Below, piece after piece: positions 26,617 to 34,728 of a stretch of DNA of 64,000 nt (positions are counted from its first letter, which is position 1; each line of letters opens with the position of its first letter). The stretch spans positions 62,001 to 126,000 of the forward strand of contig NZ_FUYV01000014.1 of assembly GCF_900168165.1 (NCBI RefSeq), in the 5' to 3' direction. Made by a program: the position numbers and the translations under genes. This DNA is from Alkalitalea saponilacus (lineage in GTDB: Bacteria; Bacteroidota; Bacteroidia; Bacteroidales; Marinilabiliaceae). The notes under the pieces were generated by a model that worked only from the letters and a program-made list of their open reading frames with translations, ran no database searches and was not told the origin of the DNA.

Positions 26617-27891
26617 ATGAAAAAACTTTTCCTATTTTTTCTTGCGGCATTGTTTGTTGCAAGTTGTTCTCATTCGTCGGAAAATCAATTAATACGAAAG
26701 AGTAACCAGTTGTTCTACTTTGAAGTTGAAAACCCATCGAAAAGTTCCATTTCCGGAGTGCATGAAATAATCCTCACCCCTGATCAAAAAAGGGTTCTGA
26801 CGAATTCCACTGGGATGCTTTTCGCAAAAATCAATGACGAACTTAGTCCATTTGAACTATCAGACAATAATGCTGATGGAATAACGAATGTAGCGGTTTT
26901 TCAATCAAACATTCCGGCAGGTAGTAGTGTCATTGTTTCGGTTTTTGAAGCGCCAGAAGATGCGATCATCGACTTTGAGAAAAAAACCCAAGCCGAGCTT
27001 TGGCATCGAACAACCGGGAATTGGCGTGATGGCAGATACCGTGGTGGTGGCAACTTTTTCAGATTTGATTCTTTAAGAGTTCCCGACGGATTCACCGACC
27101 ATACCTATTTTATAAAATATGAAGGTCCAGGATGGGAGTCTGACAGGGTTGGATACAGAATGTATCTGGACTGGAGAAATGCCAATGATGTCTTTGGCAA
27201 GAAAGTAACAGATATGGTTTTACAGGATGTTGGAGTAGATGGATTTGAATCGTACCATCACATGGATGATTGGGGTATGGATGTTTTGAAAGTAGGAAGA
27301 TCATTGGGAATAGGTTCCATCGGTTGGTTTGATGGCGAAAAGGCCATACGAGTTGAAACCACCGACAGCGTGATGTGCAAAATTGAAGCCGATGGCTTGA
27401 TTCGCTCACAGGTTAAATTGTGGTATTATGGATGGGAAACCGGCGACACTAAAAACAATCTGATTTCATTGAAAACCATTGACGCCGATAGCAGAATGAC
27501 CCGTGAGTTTCTGAAATTTGAAAATCCTCAGGAGAATGTTTGTACCGGATTCATTATTGAAAATGGAATCGACATGTTCGAAGTGAGTAGCGAGAATGGC
27601 GAATGGAAGGCCATAGCATCATGGGGACAACAAAGTTTGGCCGGAGATGATATGGGGCTTGCTGTTTTGTACCCTTCAAGCCAGAACGGCAGAGTAACCC
27701 GTGATGCATTAAGTCATCTTGTGGTATTTGAAAAACCATTAAAAGAAGTTGAATACTACTTTTTGGCCGCATGGGAACAGGAACCTGATGGAATTACAAC
27801 CTTACAGGAGTTTAAAGAATATCTGCGAAAGACTCTGGATCAATTAGAAGAGCCATTGATTTATTCACCTATAACCGATATCAAAAACTAA
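26617..27891 (+). CDS. DUF4861 lipoprotein
   Basis: A 424-residue lipoprotein with signal FLAALFVASC (Cys17). The body is beta-rich and matches DUF4861, a family often found beside polysaccharide-degrading enzymes in Bacteroidota. Recognisable family segments are FIKYEGPGWESDRVGYRMYLDWRN, HHMDDWGMDVLKVGRSLGIG-like, and VLYPSSQN (each about as written in part). I know of no established reaction; sequence layout suggests a carbohydrate-related protein. It is isolated from the minus-strand galactan operon and bounded on both sides by inverted copies of one repeat, so it may have moved as a unit. Confidence 0.75.
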   Translation: MKKLFLFFLAALFVASCSHSSENQLIRKSNQLFYFEVENPSKSSISGVHEIILTPDQKRVLTNSTGMLFAKINDELSPFELSDNNADGITNVAVFQSNIPAGSSVIVSVFEAPEDAIIDFEKKTQAELWHRTTGNWRDGRYRGGGNFFRFDSLRVPDGFTDHTYFIKYEGPGWESDRVGYRMYLDWRNANDVFGKKVTDMVLQDVGVDGFESYHHMDDWGMDVLKVGRSLGIGSIGWFDGEKAIRVETTDSVMCKIEADGLIRSQVKLWYYGWETGDTKNNLISLKTIDADSRMTREFLKFENPQENVCTGFIIENGIDMFEVSSENGEWKAIASWGQQSLAGDDMGLAVLYPSSQNGRVTRDALSHLVVFEKPLKEVEYYFLAAWEQEPDGITTLQEFKEYLRKTLDQLEEPLIYSPITDIKN

Positions 27892-28119
27892 GAGACTAAT
27901 TAGCTTATATTGAAGATTTAGTAGCTGTTTAAATTTAGTTTCGAAAACATGTTATAGATGCATCCCGATAAAATCGGGATTAGATTCTAGACAGATAGAG
28001 TAGTTGATATAGATGATTAGATAGATCTTATTTTCCGTTTATGTCTATCGTTCTGTCCCGATAGAATCGGGATAAAAATCTTTAAAACAGATTATATATA
28101 AATATAAACAGTCTCTTAA
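27889..28119 (-). repeat. Dispersed repeat, copy 2, with imperfect terminal inverted repeats
   Basis: This 231-bp element begins TAAGAGACTAATTAG, where TAA is the DUF4861 stop codon, and ends CAGTCTCTTAA, so its ends are imperfect inverted repeats. Read in reverse complement it aligns with copy 1 at 26312-26511. Two short hairpins inside it, ATCCCGAT-AAA-ATCGGGAT (27962-27980) and TCCCGAT-AGA-ATCGGGA (28056-28072), are additions relative to copy 1. The layout is MITE-like, with no transposase. Confidence 0.65.
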
Positions 28120-28123
28120 TACG

Positions 28124-28167
28124 CATCCGAATGAACCTACAAAATTAGATTCTTTCGGATGTTTTTT
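28124..28167 (+). terminator. Terminator after the DUF4861 gene
   Basis: CATCCGAA (28124-28131) pairs with TTCGGATG (28154-28161), followed by TTTTTTATT. The U-tract is on the plus strand, so it ends the DUF4861 transcript. It sits at the tail-to-tail junction with the membrane protein gene whose stop is at 28169. Confidence 0.75.
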
Positions 28168-28168
28168 A

Positions 28169-28531
28169 TTACTGACCGGTATCGTTTAATTTTACTCTTG
28201 CAGCACGTACTTTTCTAACTGCAACGACAATAAATGAAATTTTAAACGCTATTCCGGCGATGGTGATAGGCAATGCCATAATACCTTGTGTAAGATTTCC
28301 TCTCAATTGAGCCCCTGCTATTATCAATGTAATTCCGGCAAGAATTAATAACATCTCTTTACCAGGCCACAATTTAGCTTCCCGGTACATAAAAAAAAGG
28401 TATAATATTTTAATAAGCCCGCCAACAGAGAATAAGACACTTGTTAAAGTAGTATCAAACGCCAACACCCTTAAAACAATTGCAATGCCAATAAAACTCA
28501 ACCCTACATATAGCAACCAGATACTTTTCAT
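28169..28531 (-). CDS. Small four-helix membrane protein
   Basis: A 120-residue protein of unknown function. Four hydrophobic segments are visible: about 4-24 (LLYVGLSFIGIAIVLRVLA), 31-48, 58-75 (EMLLILAGITLIIAGAQL) and 84-105, with a short basic C-terminal tail (VRKVRAARVKLN). No catalytic motif is present. It is downstream of the galactan operon on the same strand, but a 46-bp palindromic terminator separates them, so it is probably transcribed on its own. Confidence 0.7.
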   Translation of the reverse strand: MKSIWLLYVGLSFIGIAIVLRVLAFDTTLTSVLFSVGGLIKILYLFFMYREAKLWPGKEMLLILAGITLIIAGAQLRGNLTQGIMALPITIAGIAFKISFIVVAVRKVRAARVKLNDTGQ

Positions 28532-28720
28532 AAAAGAAGAATAACAATATTAATTAAGCGATTTGGAATCCTTGAAAACCCATCACAAAAAAAGACATAA
28601 TAATCCGAAACCGCAAATATGTTAAAAATGTTTTAAAACATTAAATACTTCACAAAATCAGATTGCAATCTAACAAATGCAATTTTTAAAACAAAGAAAC
28701 ATCCCAGTCACCAAAAACAT

Positions 28721-28766
28721 AACAAACTGATAATAATAGATTATAATCTATTATTATCAGTTTGTT
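28721..28766 (-). terminator. 46-bp perfect palindrome, probable terminator of the galactan operon
   Basis: Bases 28721-28766 form an uninterrupted inverted repeat: arms AACAAACTGATAATAATAG and CTATTATTATCAGTTTGTT around an ATTATAAT core. On the minus strand it lies 45 bases after the last PUL gene and is followed by ATGTTTTTG. It would form a very stable hairpin at the end of the operon. The perfect symmetry also allows a cruciform or a dimeric protein site. Confidence 0.7.
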
Positions 28767-28810
28767 TTAAAATTAACCATCAATATCTCACATCAATAAT
28801 TGAATATGAA

Positions 28811-29854
28811 TTACTTTATGGTAATCCTCTTTACTACTCGTTGGTCATCCAATTCTATTTCAACAAGATAAACACCGACTGGAAGTGTTGAAACATTCAA
28901 TAAAATCCCATCACCTGAAAAGGAATTAATTTGAGAAACAACTTTTTCTCCATTTACATTATAAATGGTAACGATGGCAGAACCATGCGCACCCGTCCAT
29001 GCTATATTCAAAAACTCACTTGCCGGAACAGGATATAATTCCACATTTAGAACTTTTCTATTTTTTATAGACACAGGTGTTCCAATTGGGTCGCAACTTC
29101 CGAATAAAACCTCTACAGTTTTATCTGAGTCTGTTACCACTAACAAGCGATCCGTATCCCAGTCAAAGACAGTTCCAGAAAGTGCACATTCTTCAGGTAC
29201 CGTTTCACGATATACTTCCTCCCAGTTGTTGTTTCGCCAGAACGCATAAGTATAACTTCCTTCTGGCAGTGATACAGTGGTAATGAATATATCCGTTTCT
29301 CCTTCCTGATCCAGCTCAACAAAATACCAATCGCCACCACCAGGTGCCGTAAAGTTGCCGGTAACAAACACCCCATTAGATATATCCTGTCCAGTCATAT
29401 CAACTCTAAATGTTATATCAAATTTTACGACAGGATCTGGAGCTTCTGATCCAACAGGATCGCATCCACCAAACATATATCCGTATGTTTCAGGTTCATC
29501 AGGAACAGTAAAACCTCTATGGTTATCCCATTCTCCTGTCCAGCAAGCTTCAGGAACACTCTCACGTGAGTTCCAGTCATTGGCACTTAAAAAATAGTAA
29601 GTTTCAAGCACGCCAGGTGTTAGTTCCAGTTCAATAAAATACACATCGGTCTCTCCTTCTCTTGTCATTGGCAGTATGGACCAACCACCATTGTCGGTAA
29701 AAGTACCGCTAACAAAAGCTTCAGAAACATCTTGACCAGTCATATCAACCCTTAAAGTAACAGTAGTTGTTGCACTAACAGATAAAGTTAAAAAGGCAAT
29801 ACATAGAGTCGTGAATACTGATTTCCAACTAAATGTGGAGTAAAGATTTTTCAT
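28811..29854 (-). CDS. T9SS-exported protein with two repeated beta modules
   Basis: A 347-residue secreted protein. After a signal peptide (about 1-28) come two roughly 100-residue modules (about 30-131 and 147-256). Each opens with a VTLRVDMTGQDVS-type strand, has a central YYFLSANDWNSRESVPE-like segment, and closes with GGCDPVG or GSCDPIG. A type A T9SS sorting domain ends the protein (about 268-347, with PVPASEFLNIAW and PVGVYLVEIELDDQRVVKRI). No catalytic domain is seen, so it is probably a binding or tethering protein. The same module occurs twice in the upstream GH53 enzyme. It is the last gene of the PUL, 49 bases after that enzyme's gene. Confidence 0.85.
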   Translation of the reverse strand: MKNLYSTFSWKSVFTTLCIAFLTLSVSATTTVTLRVDMTGQDVSEAFVSGTFTDNGGWSILPMTREGETDVYFIELELTPGVLETYYFLSANDWNSRESVPEACWTGEWDNHRGFTVPDEPETYGYMFGGCDPVGSEAPDPVVKFDITFRVDMTGQDISNGVFVTGNFTAPGGGDWYFVELDQEGETDIFITTVSLPEGSYTYAFWRNNNWEEVYRETVPEECALSGTVFDWDTDRLLVVTDSDKTVEVLFGSCDPIGTPVSIKNRKVLNVELYPVPASEFLNIAWTGAHGSAIVTIYNVNGEKVVSQINSFSGDGILLNVSTLPVGVYLVEIELDDQRVVKRITIK

Positions 29855-29903
29855 AAGACAATAATTTTAGGTTAAAATAAATTAATATAAAGGGATGTAT
29901 AAA

Positions 29904-31982
29904 TCAACGCAAAATCACCTTGTGTACCTCGGTGTTAATTCCGTTCGACACATGTACAAAATGTAATCCTGAAGAGTTTATTGCAACATGAACATCAACA
30001 ATTCCATCATATACTTTTCTTTTATAAAGTTTTGTTCCCAGACTGTTATACACTACTATGTCAAAATATGGATGTAATGATTGCAGGTGAATGTGAATTT
30101 CTTTAAAGTTTCCCGAATTGGTTACAATGGCTAATTGATCATTAATCTGATTTAATTCAGCAGCAGATGTTAAACCAAACGTTTCACAACTGCTCCAAAC
30201 ATTTCTGACTATGGTGTCATTTCTACCCACAACGATACCTCGATCACTCCACTTTCCATGACATTCGGCCGGAACAACTTCTCTGTAAGCACTTAGATTA
30301 TCCCAATTGCTGTTGGTCATGAAATAGTATGCAAGTACATCATCACCCGGGGTTAATTGGGTAGTCCAGGAATAGATTCCATCACCTAAATGAGACATTT
30401 CCTCTATGGTCCATTCCGGCTGAGTTATTTCTCCCGTAATAAAAACTCCCCGTGACACATCCTGCCCGCTCATATCAACCATAAAGGTAACAGTAGGATT
30501 AATTTTGGTGATTACAGCACAGGAGCCAAAAACAAATTCATAAATAACATTACTATTGCCAACTTGATATTTGCGGTCAATACCTTCCCAATTTGCACAA
30601 CCTTCAGGAATCGTCTCACGATTACTGATATCATTTCCATCTACAAAGAAATAACCTCCTTCACTCCCCACAGGTAAATAAGCAAATGTCCAGAAAACAT
30701 TATTTCCCAAACTTTCCATTTTTAGAAGTTCCCCATTGCCCCAGCTTCCCGATAAATAAACGCCTCCTTCGGTATCTCGTTCCTCCATATCTACCTTAAA
30801 TGTTACTTTACGGGAATTTGATACATTTTCATAAAATTCAGCATTGGTCCATCGACCGCCCCCATTCTCCATGAAATTATTTTCTAAAGGATCGAAAAAC
30901 ACCACATGGTCATGAGAAGAACCAACTCCCCATGGCGTTCTGCAGGGAGTGGATACCCATGCAGGCTCCCAGAAAATGACTCCTATCCCTCCTGAACGTT
31001 TAACCTCACGGGTATAATCCACCATGTACTCAAGTTGTTTTAATGGAGTAACAGGAAGGTATTCAGGGTCGGGAGTGTTAATGATGTTACCCAGACTATC
31101 AAAATTTTCAGTAGTCCATAAATATCCGGTTTCAACTACCATCACATCGTATTGGGACCATCGATTTCGCATGGACCTGATGGTATTACCAAGATCGGCT
31201 ATGCTAAATCCATGCCAGGCGTAATAATAAGACAAGCCAATGATATCAAAATCAGTTACGCCGTTATCTATCAGTCGCTGATACCAGTTTATTGAATTTC
31301 GGATGTTGGAAAAATGCAGTGCAACCCGGGGATTGACTGAAGCATCAGCACCAACATCTCTCACGGCTCGGATGCCTGCATTAAAGAGCCTGGCATGACG
31401 CGACCAATTATCAGAAACCGAACCTGATACCTGAAAATTATCCGACAACGTGGTATGACGTAAAATACCGGCGTTATTTTCATTTCCAATTTTAACAATT
31501 TCAGGCATTAAATCATCTTCATCCAAAGCCAACAAAACCTTTGAAACATAATTATAAACCGAATCGGCCAACAAATCAACATTGTTTGCTACACTAAGCC
31601 ATGCCGACGGGATTAATTGTTGTCCCGGATCGGCCCAAAAATCGGACAAATGAAAATCGAGCATAACCTTCATTCCCTCAGCCTTTGCACGCATAATGGT
31701 GAGTTTTACATCCTCAAAATCGCTGTATTGCGATTTTACCCCTTCGGGTTGCGACAACCGGTTTTGCCAATCAGGATTATGCCAAAGACGTACACGAACC
31801 AAGTTGGTTCCCTGATCAGCAAAAATCCGGAAAGGGTCTTTGGGTATTCCATCTTCCTTAAAAACAGCACCACAATCCTCCATTTGATTAACATATGAAA
31901 GATCATTGCCTCTATAAAATGTTTGTGCTGAAACAAATCCGGAGATTAATAACAATAATGAAATGTATATAAACTGACGCAT
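29904..31982 (-). CDS. GH53 endo-beta-1,4-galactanase, T9SS-exported, with two beta modules
   Basis: A 692-residue secreted enzyme expected to cut beta-1,4-galactan chains. Signal peptide 1-19. The GH53 barrel (about 20-385) has FYRGNDLSYVNQMEDCG, LVRVRLWHNPDW and MLDFHLSDFWADPGQQ. The acid/base is near Glu168 in IVKIGNENN, and the nucleophile near Glu284 in VVETGYLW. Two copies of the beta module follow (about 390-487 and 495-598), then a T9SS type A sorting domain (about 610-692, IVVYNSLGTKLYKRKVYDG). It is a larger paralogue of the lipoprotein GH53 at the start of the operon and would act at or outside the cell surface. Confidence 0.93.
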   Translation of the reverse strand: MRQFIYISLLLLISGFVSAQTFYRGNDLSYVNQMEDCGAVFKEDGIPKDPFRIFADQGTNLVRVRLWHNPDWQNRLSQPEGVKSQYSDFEDVKLTIMRAKAEGMKVMLDFHLSDFWADPGQQLIPSAWLSVANNVDLLADSVYNYVSKVLLALDEDDLMPEIVKIGNENNAGILRHTTLSDNFQVSGSVSDNWSRHARLFNAGIRAVRDVGADASVNPRVALHFSNIRNSINWYQRLIDNGVTDFDIIGLSYYYAWHGFSIADLGNTIRSMRNRWSQYDVMVVETGYLWTTENFDSLGNIINTPDPEYLPVTPLKQLEYMVDYTREVKRSGGIGVIFWEPAWVSTPCRTPWGVGSSHDHVVFFDPLENNFMENGGGRWTNAEFYENVSNSRKVTFKVDMEERDTEGGVYLSGSWGNGELLKMESLGNNVFWTFAYLPVGSEGGYFFVDGNDISNRETIPEGCANWEGIDRKYQVGNSNVIYEFVFGSCAVITKINPTVTFMVDMSGQDVSRGVFITGEITQPEWTIEEMSHLGDGIYSWTTQLTPGDDVLAYYFMTNSNWDNLSAYREVVPAECHGKWSDRGIVVGRNDTIVRNVWSSCETFGLTSAAELNQINDQLAIVTNSGNFKEIHIHLQSLHPYFDIVVYNSLGTKLYKRKVYDGIVDVHVAINSSGLHFVHVSNGINTEVHKVILR

Positions 31983-32048
31983 TTTTTTTGTTTGAATGAT
32001 TAAAAACAGAGATTACTTATTCATTTTTTACAACTGGCTTCCAGCCAT

Positions 32049-34598
32049 TTACTCCATCCAGATGGATTCAATCCATAAATCCACTTCATCAAGTTTACCT
32101 TGACGTATAGAGACCTGAACAGATTCCACCTTTTCCGGTTTGAACTGAAATTGATATTCTGAGGATTGAAAATGTGGCAGATATTCGGGATATGCTCCAG
32201 GCGTGACAGCAAATTCTGATTGAATCAAACTGTCCAACGAAATATTATAAATTAACTTTCCTGGGATGATATCCACTTCAACAGAATAAGCAATACCATT
32301 GACATCAACCAATCCCACAATAATTGGCTGAGAATCGTTTAATTGGGTATATGCCTTCAATACCAAATTTTTTGAATTTGCAATTCGGGAACTCCTGCCT
32401 GACAACAAATCACCGAAGAAGAATTTGAATGAATAATCTTTTCGGCTTCCCTTTTTCAAATTGCGATCCGGTAATTCATCCATTTTCAAATGCAACGCAG
32501 CATTTCTATTTCCCAATGGCTTTAGTGAAACTCCCGGGTGCCAGATGCGTAGAGTTTCGCTCCAATCATCTAAGGCAGACCAAACAAGAACAGGCTCTCC
32601 ATCAGGAATAAATTTAATGGTATACAACGAGTGATCATAAAAGTCCCAATCGCCTGGTTGTCCTTCCAAACCAGCAGGAAAGCTTTTAATTTTCTCATTA
32701 AAAGTTAATACGATGTAATAGTTTAATATTCCATGAACCAGATGATTTTTATATATATCAACTTTGTAAATATCTGCTCCCATATAAACAGCCTCAGATC
32801 TCGAGCTGCCTCCGTTTCCGTACATAATAACTTCCACTTTTTGTGGGGGTTCAGGAGATATTACCTCGAAATGAATCGATGTTCTAGTTCCTGCGCAAGC
32901 CTGAGATACGGTATTGTTTTTTATCATGATCTCAGACAAATCGGCTTCAGGTGCTACAAACTCGTTCATGCGGATATTGCCTAATGTTTGATAGGGAGAA
33001 AATTCCAGAACACTGTTTTTATTCTGAAGAATAAAAACGCCGGGAACAATTGCAAATGTCCCTTCTTTTGCTTCGGTATTATAATCATTGCCATCATTTA
33101 TGGCCGCTATGGTAAAATCTGTTCCCAGGCACGACAAATCCACCTTCATTTCTCGAATGTTATAACTAACAGCCGCCACCTGGTTTTCTAAACTAACCCT
33201 ACCATAGGGATCATCAATCCAATGCGCATCAGGCATCACTTCTAATCTCCATGAGTCTTTACCAATTCTGTCAAGAAAATAGGCACCTTTACCATCATAA
33301 TTAATCAAAGGAGAATTACCGTATCCGGCAATTTTTTTTAGGAGAGCAGGATTATCAGGTGTTGAAGTTGTATTATTTGAATAAAGAAAAGTCTCATTGG
33401 TAACCCACTCCACCAAATCGTTTTCATAATCAATTCTGAAATCTTCAAAATGGTTATTATTAGGATAGCCACCGTAATTGGAATATCTTGGAACTTCGTG
33501 AAATACGGCTGAAGCAATTTTCAGGCTTAAAGCTTTTTGAGGCGCATAAGGCAATGACATATAGTGAGTACCGTAGTTGGTATTATAAGGAGCCAAAAAC
33601 ATGGCATCATAATCGAAATGTGTGGCTAACTGGATGCCAGCCTCACGAAAACTGCGAGCCATTGCAGGATACATGTAATTCCCTCCAACATCGGCAGGAT
33701 CAAACTCATAAACGATTTTTGCCATTTTTTTAAACAGAGGATGATCTGCAAATGGAATATAATACTCTCCAACATGCGGCAGAAAATTGCCGTTAATTTG
33801 GCGATTTGCGACAAGACCAGCCGGATACCATTGAAAAGTGCCTCCCTGAACGTCGGCATTCAAATAGGCATCCACAAGATGAATGCTATGACTCATGTTG
33901 TAGAAAATAGGTGTTTGGGTTCCTGTTTTTCGCATAGAACCAACCAATCGGTTTATATAATTGATAACCTCATCTACCGTTCCATCGTGGTGCGGTTCAT
34001 TGCTAACTTCAAAAGCTATAATGTCAGGATCGTCTTTATAAGCTAATCCTGTGTAGGGGTTTATGTGATTTAAAAACTGATACAAATAGTTTTCTTGTGC
34101 TTTTATTGCGTCCGGGTGAGTTAAACATCCCTCCTTCCCATATTTTGTGGCAAAGCCTGGGGTATCAAAATCGGGTTCTGGCCACCCATTACCCCAAAAA
34201 GCGATGGGCGTAATGACGAATTTCATTCCCCGCTTTTTCATTTCGGAAACTGCAAAATCAAATAATCTAAGATGCTCATTTTGCAATAGATTTCCTTCCA
34301 CATCAGAAATTTCAACATCCCAAATATGTACTCTGTATAAATCCAATCCAAGTCGGGCAAAATGGTAAACATCTTGTTTAATGGCCTCTTCGTGTGTAAT
34401 CCCTAATCTATTTGCCATGCGGTAGGCGTGAGCAAAGGGAAGTGAGTAATTCACTCCAAATCCCGTGATTTCACTGTCATCGGCACTCCATCTTAAAACA
34501 CCCTCGTCGTCAACATAGGAACGATTAATATTTGCCTCATTTCCCACCAAACAAAATGTTGTAAGTAAACCTATAATAGCTAAAATAATTCTTCGCAT
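32049..34598 (-). CDS. GH5-like (clan GH-A) glycoside hydrolase of uncertain family
   Basis: An 849-residue enzyme with a signal peptide (about 1-19, no good lipobox) and no T9SS domain, so it is probably periplasmic. The N-terminal half is a TIM barrel of the clan GH-A type: GLDLYRVHIWDVEISD, FVITPIAFWGNGWPEPD and the acid/base motif IIAFEVSNEPHHDG (near Glu201). A candidate nucleophile is the Glu in KIVYEFDPAD (about 302). The C-terminal 400 residues are beta-rich and may form accessory domains. Its place in a galactan PUL suggests galactosidase or galactan-trimming activity. I cannot assign it firmly to GH5 or to a newer family such as GH173. Confidence 0.8.
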   Translation of the reverse strand: MRRIILAIIGLLTTFCLVGNEANINRSYVDDEGVLRWSADDSEITGFGVNYSLPFAHAYRMANRLGITHEEAIKQDVYHFARLGLDLYRVHIWDVEISDVEGNLLQNEHLRLFDFAVSEMKKRGMKFVITPIAFWGNGWPEPDFDTPGFATKYGKEGCLTHPDAIKAQENYLYQFLNHINPYTGLAYKDDPDIIAFEVSNEPHHDGTVDEVINYINRLVGSMRKTGTQTPIFYNMSHSIHLVDAYLNADVQGGTFQWYPAGLVANRQINGNFLPHVGEYYIPFADHPLFKKMAKIVYEFDPADVGGNYMYPAMARSFREAGIQLATHFDYDAMFLAPYNTNYGTHYMSLPYAPQKALSLKIASAVFHEVPRYSNYGGYPNNNHFEDFRIDYENDLVEWVTNETFLYSNNTTSTPDNPALLKKIAGYGNSPLINYDGKGAYFLDRIGKDSWRLEVMPDAHWIDDPYGRVSLENQVAAVSYNIREMKVDLSCLGTDFTIAAINDGNDYNTEAKEGTFAIVPGVFILQNKNSVLEFSPYQTLGNIRMNEFVAPEADLSEIMIKNNTVSQACAGTRTSIHFEVISPEPPQKVEVIMYGNGGSSRSEAVYMGADIYKVDIYKNHLVHGILNYYIVLTFNEKIKSFPAGLEGQPGDWDFYDHSLYTIKFIPDGEPVLVWSALDDWSETLRIWHPGVSLKPLGNRNAALHLKMDELPDRNLKKGSRKDYSFKFFFGDLLSGRSSRIANSKNLVLKAYTQLNDSQPIIVGLVDVNGIAYSVEVDIIPGKLIYNISLDSLIQSEFAVTPGAYPEYLPHFQSSEYQFQFKPEKVESVQVSIRQGKLDEVDLWIESIWME

Positions 34599-34631
34599 TG
34601 TAAATGAATAAACTGTTTATAATAAATCTCA

Positions 34632-34700
34632 CTCCAAATTTTGGAGAAGCAGAATTTAAGCAGTTGGCAGCAATGCTGCCAACTGCCCTCCAAATGGAGG
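34632..34700 (-). promoter_or_regulatory. Hairpin cluster between susE and the GH5-like gene
   Basis: Three inverted repeats follow one another: CTCCAAATTTTGGAG (34632-34646), a perfect 11-bp stem CAGTTGGCAGC/GCTGCCAACTG with a 3-base loop (34661-34685), and CCTCC-AAAT-GGAGG (34687-34700). None is followed by a T-run on the minus strand. They probably protect or process the mRNA, allowing susCDE to be expressed above the downstream enzymes; partial termination is also possible. Confidence 0.6.
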
Positions 34701-34728
34701 TATCACCACACACATAAAAATCAAAAAT

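Noticed and set aside
26312-28119. A complete transposon carrying the DUF4861 gene
   Set aside because: No transposase, and the left repeat copy lacks a recognisable distal terminal repeat; only a repeat-flanked segment can be supported.
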